Shown in pieces: positions 9,031 to 19,629 of a stretch of DNA of 64,000 nt. The translations under genes and the position numbers were made by a program. This DNA is from Synechococcus sp. CS-1331 (GTDB lineage: Bacteria; Cyanobacteriota; Cyanobacteriia; PCC-6307; Cyanobiaceae). Under the pieces are notes generated by a model, which saw only the letters and a list, made by a program, of their open reading frames with translations, had not been told where the DNA came from and made no database searches. The stretch covers positions 1 to 64,000 of the forward strand of contig JAHLYQ010000040.1 of the NCBI GenBank assembly GCA_025127975.1, read 5' to 3'. The stretch's first letter is position 1. Each line of letters opens with the position of its first letter.

Positions 9031-10350
9031 TCACTGCCGCACCATCCCCTCATAGCGTTGGGAGATCACGTAAGTCTGCACCTGCTTGGCCGTGTCGATA
9101 GCCACCCCCACCAGGATTAGCAAGGAGGTGGCTCCCAGACCCTGGAAGGTGCGCACCTGGGTGGCCCCTTCCACAGCCGAAGGGATGATTGCTACGGCGC
9201 CTAGAAACAGCCCCCCCAGCAGGGTCAAACGGTTTTGGACGCCACTGAGGTAGGTGGCCGTGGCCGAGCCGGGACGTACCCCTGGGATCGCCACTCCGCT
9301 GCGTTTGAGGTTGGTGGCGATGTCCACTGGATTGACGGTGAGCGAGGCGTAGAAAAAGCCAAAGCCACAGATCAGGGCGAAGAACACCAGGGCGTAGAGC
9401 CAGGGGGTGCTGCTGTTGGGGTTGAGATAGCCAGCCAGTTGGATCAGCCAGGGGCTGCCGGTGAGGTTGGCGATGGTGAGCGGTAGGAACACCACTGCCG
9501 AGGCGAAAATGATCGGCATCACCCCGCCGGCATTGAGCTTGAGGGGCAGGTAGCTCTGGCGGGCCGAGAGCACCCCGGCTCCCCCCACCTGCCGCTTGGC
9601 ACTCACGATCGGGATGCGGCGGTTGCCCTCCTGCACAAAGATGATCCCCACGATCGTCAGCAGGAAGACCAGCACCAGCACCACGATGCCGCCGACGGTG
9701 CTGCGGTCGCCGCTCTGGGCCAGCTCAATGGTGGAGCCGAGGGCCTTCGGCAGGGTGGCCACGATGTTCACGAAGATCACCAGGGAGGCTCCCTGGCCGA
9801 TGCCTCGCTCGGTGATCACTTCGCTGATCCACATCACCACCATCGAGCCGGTAACCAGGGCCAGGGCCGTCTGGATCACGAATACGGGTTCCGAGAGGCC
9901 CTCGGTGGCGTACTGCCGCAGGATCAGGGCGAATACCAGGCTCTGGAGGATCCCCCAGCCCAGAGCCACGTAGCGGGTGATCTGGGCGATTTTGCGGCGG
10001 CCTGCCTCGCCCTCGTTTTTCTGGAGGTCTTCGAGCTGGGGCAGGGCTGCGGTGAGCAGCTGGATGATGATCGAGGCGTTGATGAAGGGCAGGATCCCCA
10101 GGGCAAAGATGCCCAGGGTGGAGAGGCCTCCGCCGGTGAAAATGTCAAGGAAGCCGATCAGCTGGCCGCCGCGGGAGAGGAACTCCTGGAAGGCCACCCG
10201 GTCGATGCCCGGCATCGGGATGTAGATGCCCAGCCGCACGAGCAGCAACAGGCCGAGGGTGGTCAGCACCCGGTCGCGCAGGCCCTTGGATTGGATCAGT
10301 TGGCTGAGGATTTCCCCGGCACTGGGGTTGCGACCCCGGCTAACAAGCAT
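9031..10350 (-). CDS. secY: Preprotein translocase subunit SecY
   Basis: Channel subunit of the Sec translocon in the plasma and thylakoid membranes; 439 residues with ten predicted transmembrane helices. Typical stretches are GIYIPMPGIDRVAF near the first helix, the helix 2 plug region with GGGLSTLGIFALGILPFINASI, and GVRPGSATATYL in the cytoplasmic loops. It follows rplO in the spc operon but is separated from it by a strong terminator-like hairpin (10371-10416), so its expression may be set separately. Confidence 0.98.
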   Translation of the reverse strand: MLVSRGRNPSAGEILSQLIQSKGLRDRVLTTLGLLLLVRLGIYIPMPGIDRVAFQEFLSRGGQLIGFLDIFTGGGLSTLGIFALGILPFINASIIIQLLTAALPQLEDLQKNEGEAGRRKIAQITRYVALGWGILQSLVFALILRQYATEGLSEPVFVIQTALALVTGSMVVMWISEVITERGIGQGASLVIFVNIVATLPKALGSTIELAQSGDRSTVGGIVVLVLVFLLTIVGIIFVQEGNRRIPIVSAKRQVGGAGVLSARQSYLPLKLNAGGVMPIIFASAVVFLPLTIANLTGSPWLIQLAGYLNPNSSTPWLYALVFFALICGFGFFYASLTVNPVDIATNLKRSGVAIPGVRPGSATATYLSGVQNRLTLLGGLFLGAVAIIPSAVEGATQVRTFQGLGATSLLILVGVAIDTAKQVQTYVISQRYEGMVRQ

Positions 10351-10370
10351 GGCGGCGTGAGGTGGACATC

Positions 10371-10416
10371 AAAAAAACGCCCAGCGGATCCCGGGAAGGC
10401 CCCCCGAATCCGCTGG
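10371..10416 (-). terminator. Terminator-like hairpin between rplO and secY
   Basis: On the minus strand CCAGCGGAT pairs perfectly with ATCCGCTGG (nine pairs), and after GCG a run of seven T follows. This has the shape of a Rho-independent terminator, yet it sits inside the spc operon 21 bases before the secY ATG. It could be an attenuator with partial read-through, or the end of one unit with a promoter downstream of it. Confidence 0.7.
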
Positions 10417-10452
10417 ACGGTTCAGACCATAGGGCGGAGGCCCCCAAGGTGA

Positions 10453-10902
10453 TCAGATGACTTGGCAACTGCCACCAGCAGCTTCGATCTTGCTGCGGGC
10501 GCTGGCGGTGAAGGCAGCTGCCTGCACGGTGAGCTTTGCCTTGAGGTCGCCGTTGCCGAGCACCTTGAGGGGGTGCTTGGGGCTGGTGACCAGGCCATCC
10601 TTCACCAGGGAGTCAAGGTTCACGGTGCTGCCGGCCTCGCACTCGGCCAGCTTGGCCACATTGATGATCGTGTACTCCTTGGTGTTCACCAGCTCAAAGT
10701 GCTTGAGCTTGGGGATGCGGCGGTAGAGGGGCATCTGGCCCCCCTCGAAACCGGGTCGGGTGGGGCTACCGGAGCGGGACTTCTGGCCCCGCATGCCGAA
10801 GCCACAGCTGGCACCCTGGCCAGCGGCGATGCCGCGGCCCTTGCGCAGTTTGCGGCGGCGGGCACCGGGATTGGCTTTCAGGGACTGGAGATTGATGCTC
10901 AT
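10453..10902 (-). CDS. rplO: 50S ribosomal protein L15
   Basis: A 149-residue L15 starting [20 protein letters not shown], with the Gly-rich basic segment [24 protein letters not shown]. It directly follows rpsE; rpmD (L30), which many bacteria have between them, is absent here as in cyanobacteria generally. Confidence 0.98.
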   Translation of the reverse strand: MSINLQSLKANPGARRRKLRKGRGIAAGQGASCGFGMRGQKSRSGSPTRPGFEGGQMPLYRRIPKLKHFELVNTKEYTIINVAKLAECEAGSTVNLDSLVKDGLVTSPKHPLKVLGNGDLKAKLTVQAAAFTASARSKIEAAGGSCQVI

Positions 10903-10910
10903 GGCGAGGC

Positions 10911-11567
10911 TCAGGAGTAGATCTGCTCAAGGGAGATGCCCCGCTCCTTGGCGGTCTCCTTGTGGGTGCGGAGGCCGGCCAGAGCCTGCATCGCAGCCCG
11001 GGCATTGTTCAGGGGGGTCTTGGAGCCGAGGCGCTTGGCCAGCACGTTCTTGATGCCGGCGAGCTCGAGCACGGTGCGGATCGAACCGCCCGCAATCACA
11101 CCGGTACCCGGAGCGGCTGGACGGATCAGCACGCTGGCGGCTCCGTCACAGCCATTGCTGAGGGTGGGAATGGAGCGGTGGCGGGTGAGGGGCACCTTGA
11201 CCAGGTGTTTTTTGCCATCGGCCACGCCCTTGCGGACGGCACCGATCACGTCGCCGGCCTTGCCGACACCGACGCCCACCTGACCCTTCTCGTTGCCGAC
11301 GACAACGATGGCCCGGAAGCTCATCTTCTTGCCGCCCTTGACGGTTTTGGAGACGCGGCGGATCTGCACCACCCGTTCCTGCCACTCGGAGTCGCGCTCT
11401 TGGCCGCGGCGGTTGTCCCGCCCCCGGCCGCCGCCACCGCGGCGGCTGTCGCCACCGCGATTTTCAGCGCGGCCACCGCGGCGCTCCTGCTGGCCTTCGG
11501 CCGCCGCAGGCACATCGGATGCGGCCGGGATGTCGTTGGACTGAACTTGATCGTTGGTTTCGGTCAT
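10911..11567 (-). CDS. rpsE: 30S ribosomal protein S5 with RGG-rich N-terminal extension
   Basis: S5 contributes to decoding fidelity and mRNA unwinding. The core (from about residue 60) has [20 protein letters not shown] and [17 protein letters not shown]. The 218-residue length exceeds the 166 of E. coli because of an N-terminal extension of about 55 residues rich in Arg, Gly and Asn (for example [19 protein letters not shown]). Similar extensions are common in picocyanobacterial S5; the role of this one is unknown, though RGG tracts often bind RNA. Confidence 0.97.
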   Translation of the reverse strand: MTETNDQVQSNDIPAASDVPAAAEGQQERRGGRAENRGGDSRRGGGGRGRDNRRGQERDSEWQERVVQIRRVSKTVKGGKKMSFRAIVVVGNEKGQVGVGVGKAGDVIGAVRKGVADGKKHLVKVPLTRHRSIPTLSNGCDGAASVLIRPAAPGTGVIAGGSIRTVLELAGIKNVLAKRLGSKTPLNNARAAMQALAGLRTHKETAKERGISLEQIYS

Positions 11568-11581
11568 GGTGAGAGCAGGGA

Positions 11582-11947
11582 TCAGAACTGAAGGCCCGCT
11601 TCCCGGGCGGCGTCAGCCAGGGCCTTGACCCGGCCGTGGTACAGGTTGCCGCCTCGATCGAAGACCACCTGCTGGATGCCCTGGGCAAGGGCCCGTTTGG
11701 CGACCAGCTCACCCACGGCCACGGAGGCATCGCAGGTGGCGCTGGTGGTGAGGCTGGTGCGCAGGTCCTTGTCGAGGGTCGAGGCCGCACAGAGGGTGTT
11801 CTGGGCGTCGTCGTCTATGACTTGGGCGTAGATGTGGTTGTTCGAGCGGAACACGGCCAGCCGCGGGCGGGCGGCCGTGCCACTGAGTAGGCGACGCAGG
11901 CGGCGGTGACGCTTCTGGGTCTGAAATTTGCGGGTGATGGAAGACAT
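11582..11947 (-). CDS. rplR: 50S ribosomal protein L18
   Basis: A 121-residue 5S rRNA-binding protein, with [18 protein letters not shown] and the [19 protein letters not shown] motif near the C-terminus. It lies between rplF and rpsE with short gaps, in the spc section of the cluster. Confidence 0.98.
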   Translation of the reverse strand: MSSITRKFQTQKRHRRLRRLLSGTAARPRLAVFRSNNHIYAQVIDDDAQNTLCAASTLDKDLRTSLTTSATCDASVAVGELVAKRALAQGIQQVVFDRGGNLYHGRVKALADAAREAGLQF

Positions 11948-11979
11948 GGCAATACAGGGTAACGACGCTCAGGCAGGCC

Positions 11980-12519
11980 TCACTTCTTACCGGTCTTTCC
12001 GGCCTTGCGCAGGATGCGTTCACCCTGGTATTTGATCCCCTTGCCCTTGTAGGGCTCGGGCGGACGAATGGCGCGCACTTTGGCCGCTTCGTTGCCCACC
12101 AGCTCCTTGTTGGCGCCTGAGACCAGCACGGTGGTGTTGCCCTCGACGGAGAAGGTGATCCCATCAGGGGGCACCACCTCCACCTGGTGGCTGTAGCCAG
12201 CGGAGACAACCAGCTTGGTGCCCTGGAGGGCGGCGCGGTAGCCCACGCCGATGATTTCCAGCTTGCGGGTGTAGCCCTGGCTGACGCCTTCGACCATGTT
12301 GGCAACAAGGGTGCGGCAGAGGCCGTGGTGCTCCCGGGAGCGCCGGGTCTCACTGGTGGGTCTCACCACCAGGGTGTTGCCGTCCTGGGAGATCTGCACC
12401 CCATCGGGCAAGGTGCGGCTGAGTTCGCCCTTCGGCCCCTTGACGGTGACTGCCAGACCATGGAGGCTGACACTCACCTTGTCGGGGAGGGGAATGGGTG
12501 CTTTACCAATACGTGACAT
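11980..12519 (-). CDS. rplF: 50S ribosomal protein L6
   Basis: A 179-residue L6 with two repeated domains; typical stretches are [15 protein letters not shown] at the start and [18 protein letters not shown] near the end, which places it near the GTPase-associated centre of the large subunit. It follows rpsH by 17 bases. Confidence 0.98.
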   Translation of the reverse strand: MSRIGKAPIPLPDKVSVSLHGLAVTVKGPKGELSRTLPDGVQISQDGNTLVVRPTSETRRSREHHGLCRTLVANMVEGVSQGYTRKLEIIGVGYRAALQGTKLVVSAGYSHQVEVVPPDGITFSVEGNTTVLVSGANKELVGNEAAKVRAIRPPEPYKGKGIKYQGERILRKAGKTGKK

Positions 12520-12536
12520 GAATCAATCTCCCGGGA

Positions 12537-12938
12537 TCAGTAGACGTAGCAAAGCACTTCGCCACCGACGCCCTGCTTGCGGGCGTCGCGGTCGCTCATC
12601 ACTCCCTTAGAGGTGGAGATGATGGCCACTCCCAGGCCGCCCAAAACTTTGGGCAGCTGGCGATTGTTCTTGTAGATGCGCAGGCCAGGCTTGCTGACCC
12701 GCTGTACGGAGCGGATGGTCGGCTGGCGATGTTTGCCGCTGTACTTGAGCTCCAGCACCAGGTGCTTCTGCACCCCCTCGCCCTCTTCGGAGATGGCGGC
12801 GATGAAGCCCTCCTGCTGCAGCACGTTGGCAATGTTGCGCACCAAGCGGGAGGCAGGGATCTTGGTGGTCTCGTGACGCTTCTCGCTCGCATTGCGAATG
12901 CGGGTGAGCATGTCTGAAATTGGGTCGTGATTGGCCAT
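12537..12938 (-). CDS. rpsH: 30S ribosomal protein S8
   Basis: A 133-residue S8 that starts [17 protein letters not shown] and ends with the 16S-binding [20 protein letters not shown] region. In E. coli S8 also represses the spc operon; whether that holds here is not visible. There is no rpsN (S14) between rplE and rpsH, as usual in cyanobacteria. Confidence 0.98.
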   Translation of the reverse strand: MANHDPISDMLTRIRNASEKRHETTKIPASRLVRNIANVLQQEGFIAAISEEGEGVQKHLVLELKYSGKHRQPTIRSVQRVSKPGLRIYKNNRQLPKVLGGLGVAIISTSKGVMSDRDARKQGVGGEVLCYVY

Positions 12939-12957
12939 AGGTCGGGTCCGAAGAGGG

Positions 12958-13497
12958 CTAGTTGCTGCGGAACGGCATTCCCATCTCGCGGAGGAGGGCC
13001 CGGCCCTCTTCGTCGTTACGGGCGTTGGTCACGATCGTCACGTCCATGCCTCGGATCGCATCGATTTTGTCGAATGAGATCTCGGGAAAGATGATCTGTT
13101 CGCGGATCCCCAGGGTGTAATTTCCACGGCCGTCAAAGCTCTTGGGGCTGACGCCCCGGAAGTCGCGGATACGCGGTAGAGCGAGGTTGATCAAGCGCTC
13201 CAGGAAGGCGTACATCCGCTCGCCCCTCAGGGTGACAGCCACCCCAATGGGCATGCCCTGGCGGATCTTGAAGCTGGCGATGGCCTTCTTGGCGCGGGTC
13301 ACCACCACCTTCTGACCAGTGATAGTGGCCAGCTCGGTAATGGAGGCTTCAAGGGCCTTGGCGTTCTGGGCTGCTTCACCGAGGCCCCGGTTGAGGGTGA
13401 CTTTCACCACCTTGGGAACTTCGTGAATGTTGGAGAGATTCAGATCCTTGAGGAGTTTGGGCTGAATCGTCTCCCGGTAGCGCTGTTTCAGGGACAT
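12958..13497 (-). CDS. rplE: 50S ribosomal protein L5
   Basis: A 179-residue 5S rRNA- and P-site tRNA-contacting protein. It opens [15 protein letters not shown] and has [18 protein letters not shown] and [18 protein letters not shown]. It is separated from rplX by 100 G-rich bases that show no gene. Confidence 0.98.
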   Translation of the reverse strand: MSLKQRYRETIQPKLLKDLNLSNIHEVPKVVKVTLNRGLGEAAQNAKALEASITELATITGQKVVVTRAKKAIASFKIRQGMPIGVAVTLRGERMYAFLERLINLALPRIRDFRGVSPKSFDGRGNYTLGIREQIIFPEISFDKIDAIRGMDVTIVTNARNDEEGRALLREMGMPFRSN

Positions 13498-13597
13498 GAC
13501 GGGAGGGGGGATAGGCGCTTCTGGTCGGGGTCAGAAGACTGGGGAGGGAGTTGGGGCCGGAGCTGGGTCGGTCAGAACAGGTGAGCTGGGGTGGGGA

Positions 13598-13954
13598 TCA
13601 AGCCAAGATTTCTCCCGTCTTCTTGAGACGACGCTTTTTGCTGCCGTCCTTTTCCACCACAATCTCAACTCGGCTGGCCACTTTTTGTGTGGTTGAGTAG
13701 AGCATGACGTTGGAGGCGTGCAGGGAGGATTCCTCGGTGACGATTCGGCCGCTTTCGCCTTCCTGGGTGGGTTTGACGTGACGGGTGCGGAGGTTGATGC
13801 CCTGCACCACAACCCGGTTGTCGTAGGGCAGGGTGCGGAGCACCTCACCGGTTTTGCCTTTTTCCTTGCCAGCAATCACCTGAACGGTGTCGCCTTTTTT
13901 GAGTCGCATCTTGATGCGCTCGGATGTCTTGGCCTTGGGGGTTGCGGTGGCCAT
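13598..13954 (-). CDS. rplX: 50S ribosomal protein L24
   Basis: A 118-residue assembly-initiator protein with the KOW motif in [20 protein letters not shown] and the [19 protein letters not shown] segment. It starts one base after the rplN stop, so the two are probably translationally coupled. Confidence 0.98.
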   Translation of the reverse strand: MATATPKAKTSERIKMRLKKGDTVQVIAGKEKGKTGEVLRTLPYDNRVVVQGINLRTRHVKPTQEGESGRIVTEESSLHASNVMLYSTTQKVASRVEIVVEKDGSKKRRLKKTGEILA

Positions 13955-13955
13955 C

Positions 13956-14321
13956 TCAGATCACCTCAGGAGCAAGGGAGACAATCTTGGTGAAATTGCG
14001 CTCGCGCAATTCGCGGGCCACGGGACCGAATACCCGGGTGCCCTTGGGGTTGTTGTCGGTGCCCAGGATAACGGCGGCGTTGTCGTCAAACCGGATCGAG
14101 TTGCCCGTGTCGCGGCGCAGGGTGGCCCTGGTGCGCACCACCACGGCTTTCACCACATCAGACTTCTTGACGCCCATGTTGGGCATGGCGTCTTTGACGG
14201 CAGCGACGATCACATCGCCCACGTGGGCGTAGCGACGGTTGGTGCCGAGCACCCGGATGCATTGGATGCGCTTGGCGCCGCTGTTATCAGCGACGTTTAG
14301 ATAGGTTTCTTGTTGGATCAT
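13956..14321 (-). CDS. rplN: 50S ribosomal protein L14
   Basis: A 121-residue L14 with [19 protein letters not shown] at the start and [19 protein letters not shown] at the end. The open frame extends far upstream through rpsQ, but the ATG at 14321 is the family start and gives the standard length. Confidence 0.98.
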   Translation of the reverse strand: MIQQETYLNVADNSGAKRIQCIRVLGTNRRYAHVGDVIVAAVKDAMPNMGVKKSDVVKAVVVRTRATLRRDTGNSIRFDDNAAVILGTDNNPKGTRVFGPVARELRERNFTKIVSLAPEVI

Positions 14322-14334
14322 TGGTGGGTTCTCC

Positions 14335-14586
14335 TCAAGCTGACGTGCTGTTGGTAAGAACTTCGGCCACAGCCCAGCGCTTGGTGCGACTGAGCGGGCG
14401 GGTTTCGGTGATGCGAACCCGGTCGCCCACTTTGCAGCTGTTCGCTTCGTCGTGGGCTTTGTAGCGGGTGGTGCGACTGACCGTCTTTTGATAGATGGGA
14501 TGGGGGAAGCGGTTTTCCACCGCCACCACCACCGTTTTGTCCATCTTGTCGCTGACGACGGTGCCGACCCTTTCCTTGAGTGCCAT
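14335..14586 (-). CDS. rpsQ: 30S ribosomal protein S17
   Basis: An 83-residue S17 with [19 protein letters not shown] and the [18 protein letters not shown] signature. It lies between rpmC and rplN with gaps of 15 and 13 bases. Confidence 0.98.
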   Translation of the reverse strand: MALKERVGTVVSDKMDKTVVVAVENRFPHPIYQKTVSRTTRYKAHDEANSCKVGDRVRITETRPLSRTKRWAVAEVLTNSTSA

Positions 14587-14601
14587 GGGATCGAGGGGGT
14601 A

Positions 14602-14826
14602 TCAGGAGGCTGAATCAGCCTTGGTGGCGGAGCGTTGCTGCTCTTGCTGCACCGTGAACAGGTGGGCCAGCTTGATGCGGGCTTCCTTGAAACGGTGAGT
14701 GTTTTCCAGCCGACGGGTGGCCTGCTGGAAGCGCAACTCAAACAGTTCACGCCGGGTGGCGTTCACCTGTTCGTCGATCTGGTCGCCGCTGAGCTTGCGC
14801 GTATCGGCGATGTTGGGCTTTGCCAT
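14602..14826 (-). CDS. rpmC: 50S ribosomal protein L29
   Basis: A 74-residue L29, two helices with [20 protein letters not shown], located at the polypeptide exit tunnel. It follows the rplP stop by three bases. Confidence 0.97.
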   Translation of the reverse strand: MAKPNIADTRKLSGDQIDEQVNATRRELFELRFQQATRRLENTHRFKEARIKLAHLFTVQQEQQRSATKADSAS

Positions 14827-14829
14827 GGG

Positions 14830-15273
14830 TCAGGCCTCCACAGGAGCTGCAGTTTCCTGATCCGCCAGGGTCAGGAATTTGGTCTTCAAAGGAAGCTTGT
14901 ACTGCGCCAGGCGCATGGCTTCCTTGGCTATTTCGGGGGTGATTTCGTCCCCACCCATCTCGAAGAGAATCCTGCCTGGCTTGATTACAGCCACCCAGAA
15001 CTCAGGGTTGCCCTTGCCGGAACCCATGCGGGTTTCGGCGGCACGCATGGTGACGGGCTTGTCTGGGAAGATTCGGATCCAAATCTTGCCCCCCCGCTTG
15101 ACATGGCGGGTCATGGCCCGGCGACTGGCCTCAATCTGGCGTGAGGTGATCCAGCCACATTCCTGGGCTTGCAAGGCAAACTCACCGAAGGCAATCGTGT
15201 TGCCCCGGGTGGCAACACCGCGCATGCGGCCTCGTTGCTGTTTGCGGAATTTGACGCGTCTTGGACTTAGCAT
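14830..15273 (-). CDS. rplP: 50S ribosomal protein L16
   Basis: A 147-residue L16 beginning [19 protein letters not shown], with [20 protein letters not shown] and [19 protein letters not shown], located near the A-site tRNA elbow. It follows rpsC by 16 bases. Confidence 0.98.
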   Translation of the reverse strand: MLSPRRVKFRKQQRGRMRGVATRGNTIAFGEFALQAQECGWITSRQIEASRRAMTRHVKRGGKIWIRIFPDKPVTMRAAETRMGSGKGNPEFWVAVIKPGRILFEMGGDEITPEIAKEAMRLAQYKLPLKTKFLTLADQETAAPVEA

Positions 15274-15289
15274 GGTTCAGGGCTCCTGA

Positions 15290-16018
15290 TCACTCTTTGT
15301 TGGAGCGGTCTTCAAACTGTTGCGGCTGCCGGTTGGTGCGGCGGCGGGGGGCCGCACCAACGGGTAGCTGCTCCTTCTGGCCGGGCAGAATTTCGCCTTT
15401 GAATACCCACACCTTGATGCCCAGAACCCCATAGGTGGTGCTGGCAAGTTTGGTGGCGTAGTCGATGTCGGCGCGGAGGGTGTGCAGGGGCACGCGACCT
15501 TCGCGGGTCCATTCGGTGCGGGCGATTTCGGCGCCGTTGAGGCGACCGCTCACCTGGATCTTGAGGCCGAGCACGCCAGCCCGTTGGGCCCGCTGCACCG
15601 CCATGCGTATGACCCGGCGGAAGGCAACCCGCTTCTCCAGCTGCTGGGCGATGTACTCAGCCAGCAGGAAGGCGTCGGCGTCGACCCGCTCCACTTCCAC
15701 TACGTTGATGCGCACCTGACGGTTGGCATCGCCGAGGGTTTGCTGGATGCCGGTGCGCAGTTCCTCAATGCCACTGCCCTGGCGGCCAACAAGCACGCCG
15801 GGACGAGCTGTCTTGAGTTCGACTTCCAATTGGTCGGCCTTGCGGGCAATCAGCACATCGCTGATGCCGGCAGCGCCGTACTTCTTATGGACGAATTTGC
15901 GAATCCGGTCGTCCTCCTGGAGGAGGGTTGGATAGGTTTTGCTTGGTGCGTACCAACGGGAGCGGTGGTCCTGGGTGATCCCCAGGCGCAGGCCGGTTGG
16001 ATGGATCTTGTGTCCCAT
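15290..16018 (-). CDS. rpsC: 30S ribosomal protein S3
   Basis: A 242-residue S3 at the mRNA entry tunnel. [20 protein letters not shown] opens the protein; the KH domain includes [16 protein letters not shown] (GxxG) and the C-terminal domain [19 protein letters not shown] basic and Gln-rich tail follows. The ATG at 16018 is chosen over the longer frame because it matches the family start. Confidence 0.98.
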   Translation of the reverse strand: MGHKIHPTGLRLGITQDHRSRWYAPSKTYPTLLQEDDRIRKFVHKKYGAAGISDVLIARKADQLEVELKTARPGVLVGRQGSGIEELRTGIQQTLGDANRQVRINVVEVERVDADAFLLAEYIAQQLEKRVAFRRVIRMAVQRAQRAGVLGLKIQVSGRLNGAEIARTEWTREGRVPLHTLRADIDYATKLASTTYGVLGIKVWVFKGEILPGQKEQLPVGAAPRRRTNRQPQQFEDRSNKE

Positions 16019-16037
16019 CAGTCGGTGTCCTCGGGGG

Positions 16038-16391
16038 TCAGGTGGAAGGAGCCACAGCAATGCTGATGTGGCAGGTTTGTTTCTTGATCGCGTAGGCACG
16101 GCCCTGGGCGCGGGGGCGGAAGCGCTTCAGGCACGGTCCCATGTCGGCGATTGCCGAGGCGATCACCAAGTTGGCAGGATCCAGGCCCATGTTGTGCTCG
16201 GCGTTGGCCACCGCAGAGCGCAGCACCTTGGTAATTGGGCCGGTGGAGCGGTAGGGCATGAACTCGAGCATGATCAGGGCCTCGCGATAGCTGCGTCCAC
16301 GGATCTGGTCGAGAACCCGACGCACCTTCGACACGGAACCGCGGATGTAGCGGCCGTGGGCGAGGGCTTGGTTGGAAGTGGTGTTTGCCAT
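16038..16391 (-). CDS. rplV: 50S ribosomal protein L22
   Basis: A 117-residue L22 whose long loop lines the exit tunnel, with [20 protein letters not shown] and [19 protein letters not shown]. It ends a few bases before rpsC and begins four bases after the rpsS stop. Confidence 0.98.
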   Translation of the reverse strand: MANTTSNQALAHGRYIRGSVSKVRRVLDQIRGRSYREALIMLEFMPYRSTGPITKVLRSAVANAEHNMGLDPANLVIASAIADMGPCLKRFRPRAQGRAYAIKKQTCHISIAVAPST

Positions 16392-16395
16392 AGGT

Positions 16396-16671
16396 TCAGC
16401 GGCCTCCTTTCTTATCCTTGATATGGCCCCGGAAGGTGCGGGTGGGGGCGAATTCCCCGAGTTTGTGGCCCACCATCTGCTCCGTCACATAGACGGGAAC
16501 ATGGGATTTGCCGTTGTGAACGGCGATTGTGTGGCCAATCATCATTGGCAGGATAGTGGAAGCCCGAGACCAGGTTTTGATCACGGTCTTATCGTCAGCC
16601 ACGTTTTGCTTTTCAACCTTGCGAAGCAAGCTGTCGGCAACAAATGGCCCTTTTTTGAGTGAACGTCCCAT
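16396..16671 (-). CDS. rpsS: 30S ribosomal protein S19
   Basis: A 91-residue S19 with [19 protein letters not shown] and [20 protein letters not shown], a head protein that contacts S13. It lies between rplB and rplV. Confidence 0.98.
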   Translation of the reverse strand: MGRSLKKGPFVADSLLRKVEKQNVADDKTVIKTWSRASTILPMMIGHTIAVHNGKSHVPVYVTEQMVGHKLGEFAPTRTFRGHIKDKKGGR

Positions 16672-16706
16672 GGCGGATTAAGCGAACAGCAAAGCGGTGT
16701 GGATCA

Positions 16707-17570
16707 TCAGGAATCGCGTCCGCCTCGACTCCGTTTGGAGACCCGGCGACGTTTCCGAAGCACAAACCGATTGCTGGGTTTGTTCCGCTTACGGGTTTTG
16801 TAGCCCAGGGCAGGTTTGCCCCAGGGGGTGACCGGCCCAGCGCGGCCGATCGGGGCACGGCCCTCACCACCACCATGGGGGTGGTCGCAGGGGTTCATCA
16901 CCGAACCGCGCACTTCCGGACGGCGGCCCAGCCAGCGCTTACGGCCAGCTTTGCCGAGACTGGTGTTACGCACCTCTGAATTGCCCACTTCGCCCACGGT
17001 GGCGTAGCACTCCCTGCGTACCAGGCGCACTTCGGTGGAGGGCAGCTTGAGGGCGACGTAGTCCCCCTCTTTGGCAACCACCTGGGCACTGGCCCCGGCG
17101 GTGCGCACCATCTGGCCACCCCGGCCGGCATAGAGCTCCACGTTGTGGACGCTCGAGCCGAGGGGGATGGCGGCCAGCGGTAAGGCATTGCCGGTTTCAA
17201 TCGGCGAATCGGGGCCTGAGATCACCTGTTGGCCCAGTTCAATCCCTGCGGGGGCAAGGATGTAGCGCTTCTCGCCGTCGGCGTAGAAGAGCAGGGCCAG
17301 ACGGGCGTTGCGATGGGGGTCGTAGTGGATGGCGGCCACCTTCGCAATTACGCCGTGCTTGTCGCGGCGGAAGTCGACGATGCGGTAGAGGCGCTTGTGG
17401 CCACCACCGCGGTGGCGGCAGGTGATCACGCCGCGGTTGTTACGGCCCTTGCGGCGGTGTTTGGCGATAACCAGGCCCCGCTCGCGGCCGCGTCCAGTGA
17501 TTTCGGAGAAGTCACTGGCGACGCGGGTGCGGGTGCCGGGGGTGATGGGTCGGTAGTTACGGATTGCCAT
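16707..17570 (-). CDS. rplB: 50S ribosomal protein L2
   Basis: A 287-residue L2, needed for peptidyl-transferase function and subunit joining. [20 protein letters not shown] lies in the N-terminal part, and the C-terminal [20 protein letters not shown] holds the conserved His. Its basic tail ends [15 protein letters not shown]. Confidence 0.98.
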   Translation of the reverse strand: MAIRNYRPITPGTRTRVASDFSEITGRGRERGLVIAKHRRKGRNNRGVITCRHRGGGHKRLYRIVDFRRDKHGVIAKVAAIHYDPHRNARLALLFYADGEKRYILAPAGIELGQQVISGPDSPIETGNALPLAAIPLGSSVHNVELYAGRGGQMVRTAGASAQVVAKEGDYVALKLPSTEVRLVRRECYATVGEVGNSEVRNTSLGKAGRKRWLGRRPEVRGSVMNPCDHPHGGGEGRAPIGRAGPVTPWGKPALGYKTRKRNKPSNRFVLRKRRRVSKRSRGGRDS

Positions 17571-17585
17571 GACGTTTCAGATACC

Positions 17586-17888
17586 TCAGGACTCCGGGAA
17601 AAGCTGGATGGCGTTGCCCTCGGCCAGGCGCACCACCGCTTTCTTCACCTGGGCACGTTTGCCGGCGAAGCGTCCCACCCGCCGGGAGCGGCGGGGCGGA
17701 TTCATGGTGCTGATGCCGATGACCTTGACGTCGAACATCTGTTCAACGGCCGCCTTGATGTCGGGCTTGGCAGCCCGATGGTCCACCTCAAAGGTGTACT
17801 GGTTCTGTTCGAGGGCGCGGGTGGCCTTCTCGGTGATCAGCGGCCTGCGGATCACATCCGCAAGCCGGCTTGAAAAGCGCTCAGCCAT
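17586..17888 (-). CDS. rplW: 50S ribosomal protein L23
   Basis: A 100-residue L23 at the exit tunnel, the docking site for trigger factor and [23 protein letters not shown] and [20 protein letters not shown] are typical. Its start overlaps the end of rplD by eight bases. Confidence 0.98.
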   Translation of the reverse strand: MAERFSSRLADVIRRPLITEKATRALEQNQYTFEVDHRAAKPDIKAAVEQMFDVKVIGISTMNPPRRSRRVGRFAGKRAQVKKAVVRLAEGNAIQLFPES

Positions 17889-18516
17889 CGCCGTAAACCT
17901 CCTGAATCTTTGCGAGTGCTTCTTCGCTCACGACCAACTTGTTGGCGTGGAGCAGGTCGAACACGTTGAGCTGATCAGCGGCGATCAGCTTCACCTTCTC
18001 GAGGTTGCGGACGGAACGTCGCACAGCCTCCGAGGCCCCATCGAGTACCACCAGCACCTTGGCGCCAAGCTCGATGCCGAGGCGGGCGAGAGCTGCGGTG
18101 ATCTCTTTGGTTTTGGGGGTGTCCAGCCCCACTCCGAAGCCCTGAACCACAATGATGTCGTCGACGCGGCTCATCAGGGCGGTGCGCAGGGCCAGGCGAC
18201 GTTCCTTGCGGTTCATCGTCAGGGTGTAGCTGCGGGGCTTGGGGCCAAACACCACGCCGCCGCCGGGGCGGAGCGGGGTGCGGATCGATCCCTGGCGGGC
18301 CCGACCGGTGCCCTTTTGCTTGTAGGGCTTGCGGCCACCACCAGCCACTTCGGCCCGGGTGAGGGTACTGGCCGTGCCCTGGCGGGCATTGGCCAGTTGG
18401 CGCACAACGGCGCGGTGGATCAGATCGTTTGCAGAGGATTGCTTGGCGACTTTGAGGTCGAGGGCAGCCTTGCCGGCTTCCTTGCCTTGCCAGTCACGGA
18501 TTACGCATTGAGTCAT
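17881..18516 (-). CDS. rplD: 50S ribosomal protein L4
   Basis: A 211-residue L4 with the tunnel loop [20 protein letters not shown] and [20 protein letters not shown]. In E. coli L4 also autoregulates the S10 operon; the leader here is different, so that cannot be assumed. It overlaps rplW by eight bases. Confidence 0.98.
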   Translation of the reverse strand: MTQCVIRDWQGKEAGKAALDLKVAKQSSANDLIHRAVVRQLANARQGTASTLTRAEVAGGGRKPYKQKGTGRARQGSIRTPLRPGGGVVFGPKPRSYTLTMNRKERRLALRTALMSRVDDIIVVQGFGVGLDTPKTKEITAALARLGIELGAKVLVVLDGASEAVRRSVRNLEKVKLIAADQLNVFDLLHANKLVVSEEALAKIQEVYGDG

Positions 18517-18527
18517 CGGTGTTCTCC

Positions 18528-19175
18528 TCAGTTCCCAGCTTTGGCGCCCACCCGGTTCGCCGGGCGGATGTTCAGCAGGGCGCCGGGCTTGCCGGGCACT
18601 GAACCTTTCACCACCAGCAGGTTGCGTTCGGCATCCACTTTGAGGATGACGAGGCCACGGGTGGTGATCTGTTTGCCGCCGTAGCGGCCCGCCATGCGCT
18701 TACCGGGGTAAACCCGGCCTGGCGTGGTGCCAGCGCCGATCGAGCCAGGCTCACGGTGGTTCTTTGAACCGTGGGTCATGGGGCCGCGGCTGAAGCCATG
18801 GCGCTTTTGCAGGCCGGAGAAACCCCGCCCCATGGTGTCGCCGCTCACGTCCACCTTCTGGCCGGCCTCAAAGGCCGTGACGGAGATGGAGCCACCCAGC
18901 TCGAGGCCATCGACGCTGTCAACCCGATATTCCTTCAGGTGGCGCAGAAGATCTTCTCCCGACTTGCTCAAGTGCCCCTTGGCCGGCCTGTTCACGAGCT
19001 TTTCGCGAATGTCGCCAAAACCAAGCTGCACGGCGGTGTAGCCGTCGGTGCTGGTGCTTTTAATTTGGGTGATGCGGCAAGGCCCCGCCTCGATCAAGGT
19101 GACCGGGATGGAGTTGCCCTCTTCATCGAAGAACTGGGACATGCCCAATTTCTTCCCAAGGATGCCAATAGACAT
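18528..19175 (-). CDS. rplC: 50S ribosomal protein L3
   Basis: A 215-residue L3, first gene of the cluster. [20 protein letters not shown] gives the start at 19175; the frame is open for another 79 codons upstream but those residues do not align with the family. [20 protein letters not shown] is the central signature near the peptidyl-transferase centre. The cluster lacks rpsJ upstream, as in cyanobacteria, so the promoter region must be 19176-19629. Confidence 0.97.
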   Translation of the reverse strand: MSIGILGKKLGMSQFFDEEGNSIPVTLIEAGPCRITQIKSTSTDGYTAVQLGFGDIREKLVNRPAKGHLSKSGEDLLRHLKEYRVDSVDGLELGGSISVTAFEAGQKVDVSGDTMGRGFSGLQKRHGFSRGPMTHGSKNHREPGSIGAGTTPGRVYPGKRMAGRYGGKQITTRGLVILKVDAERNLLVVKGSVPGKPGALLNIRPANRVGAKAGN

Positions 19176-19629
19176 AGGAGGGGAAACAACGCCAGCTGGA
19201 CCACCGCTTGCCCGGAGCACGGGGCTCGAACACAACGGTGAAGCCGACTCAATCGAAGAACTGCCTGGCTCTGCCCAGGTGGGCGCTTTGCGACTTTCGA
19301 AGTAGAACTTCGCCAGGCGCTGTCGCGATTTCCAAGGGCTAGCAAGGCTGATCTGGATCGGATCAGCGCGGCTGGGACTTTTCAGAACCGGACCGGAAAT
19401 CCCGAGGGACAAATTCCAGTGCGTTTTGGCAGTTTCCCGACGGAGCCTGGGCCTAGGAGGGCCTCAGATCCGTACTGGCCGAAGCCGGCCACCACCACTG
19501 GTGACCGGGTGCCGTGAGCTGGAGGCCCGGCTAGCGGACGGGCACAGTTCAATGGCACAGCAGCCAACCCTACAACACAACCTCCCCACGAGCTGGCAGA
19601 CTCCCCTAACAGCCCAGCGAACCCCTGCG
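19176..19629. promoter_or_regulatory. Divergent intergenic region of the ribosomal cluster and ndhN
   Basis: These 454 bases separate rplC (leftward) from ndhN (rightward) and must hold the main promoter of the roughly 15-kb ribosomal transcript. A perfect six-pair inverted repeat, CGAAGT-AGA-ACTTCG, lies at 19298-19312, about 120 bases ahead of rplC. No convincing -35/-10 pair or protein-coding frame was seen. Confidence 0.5.
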
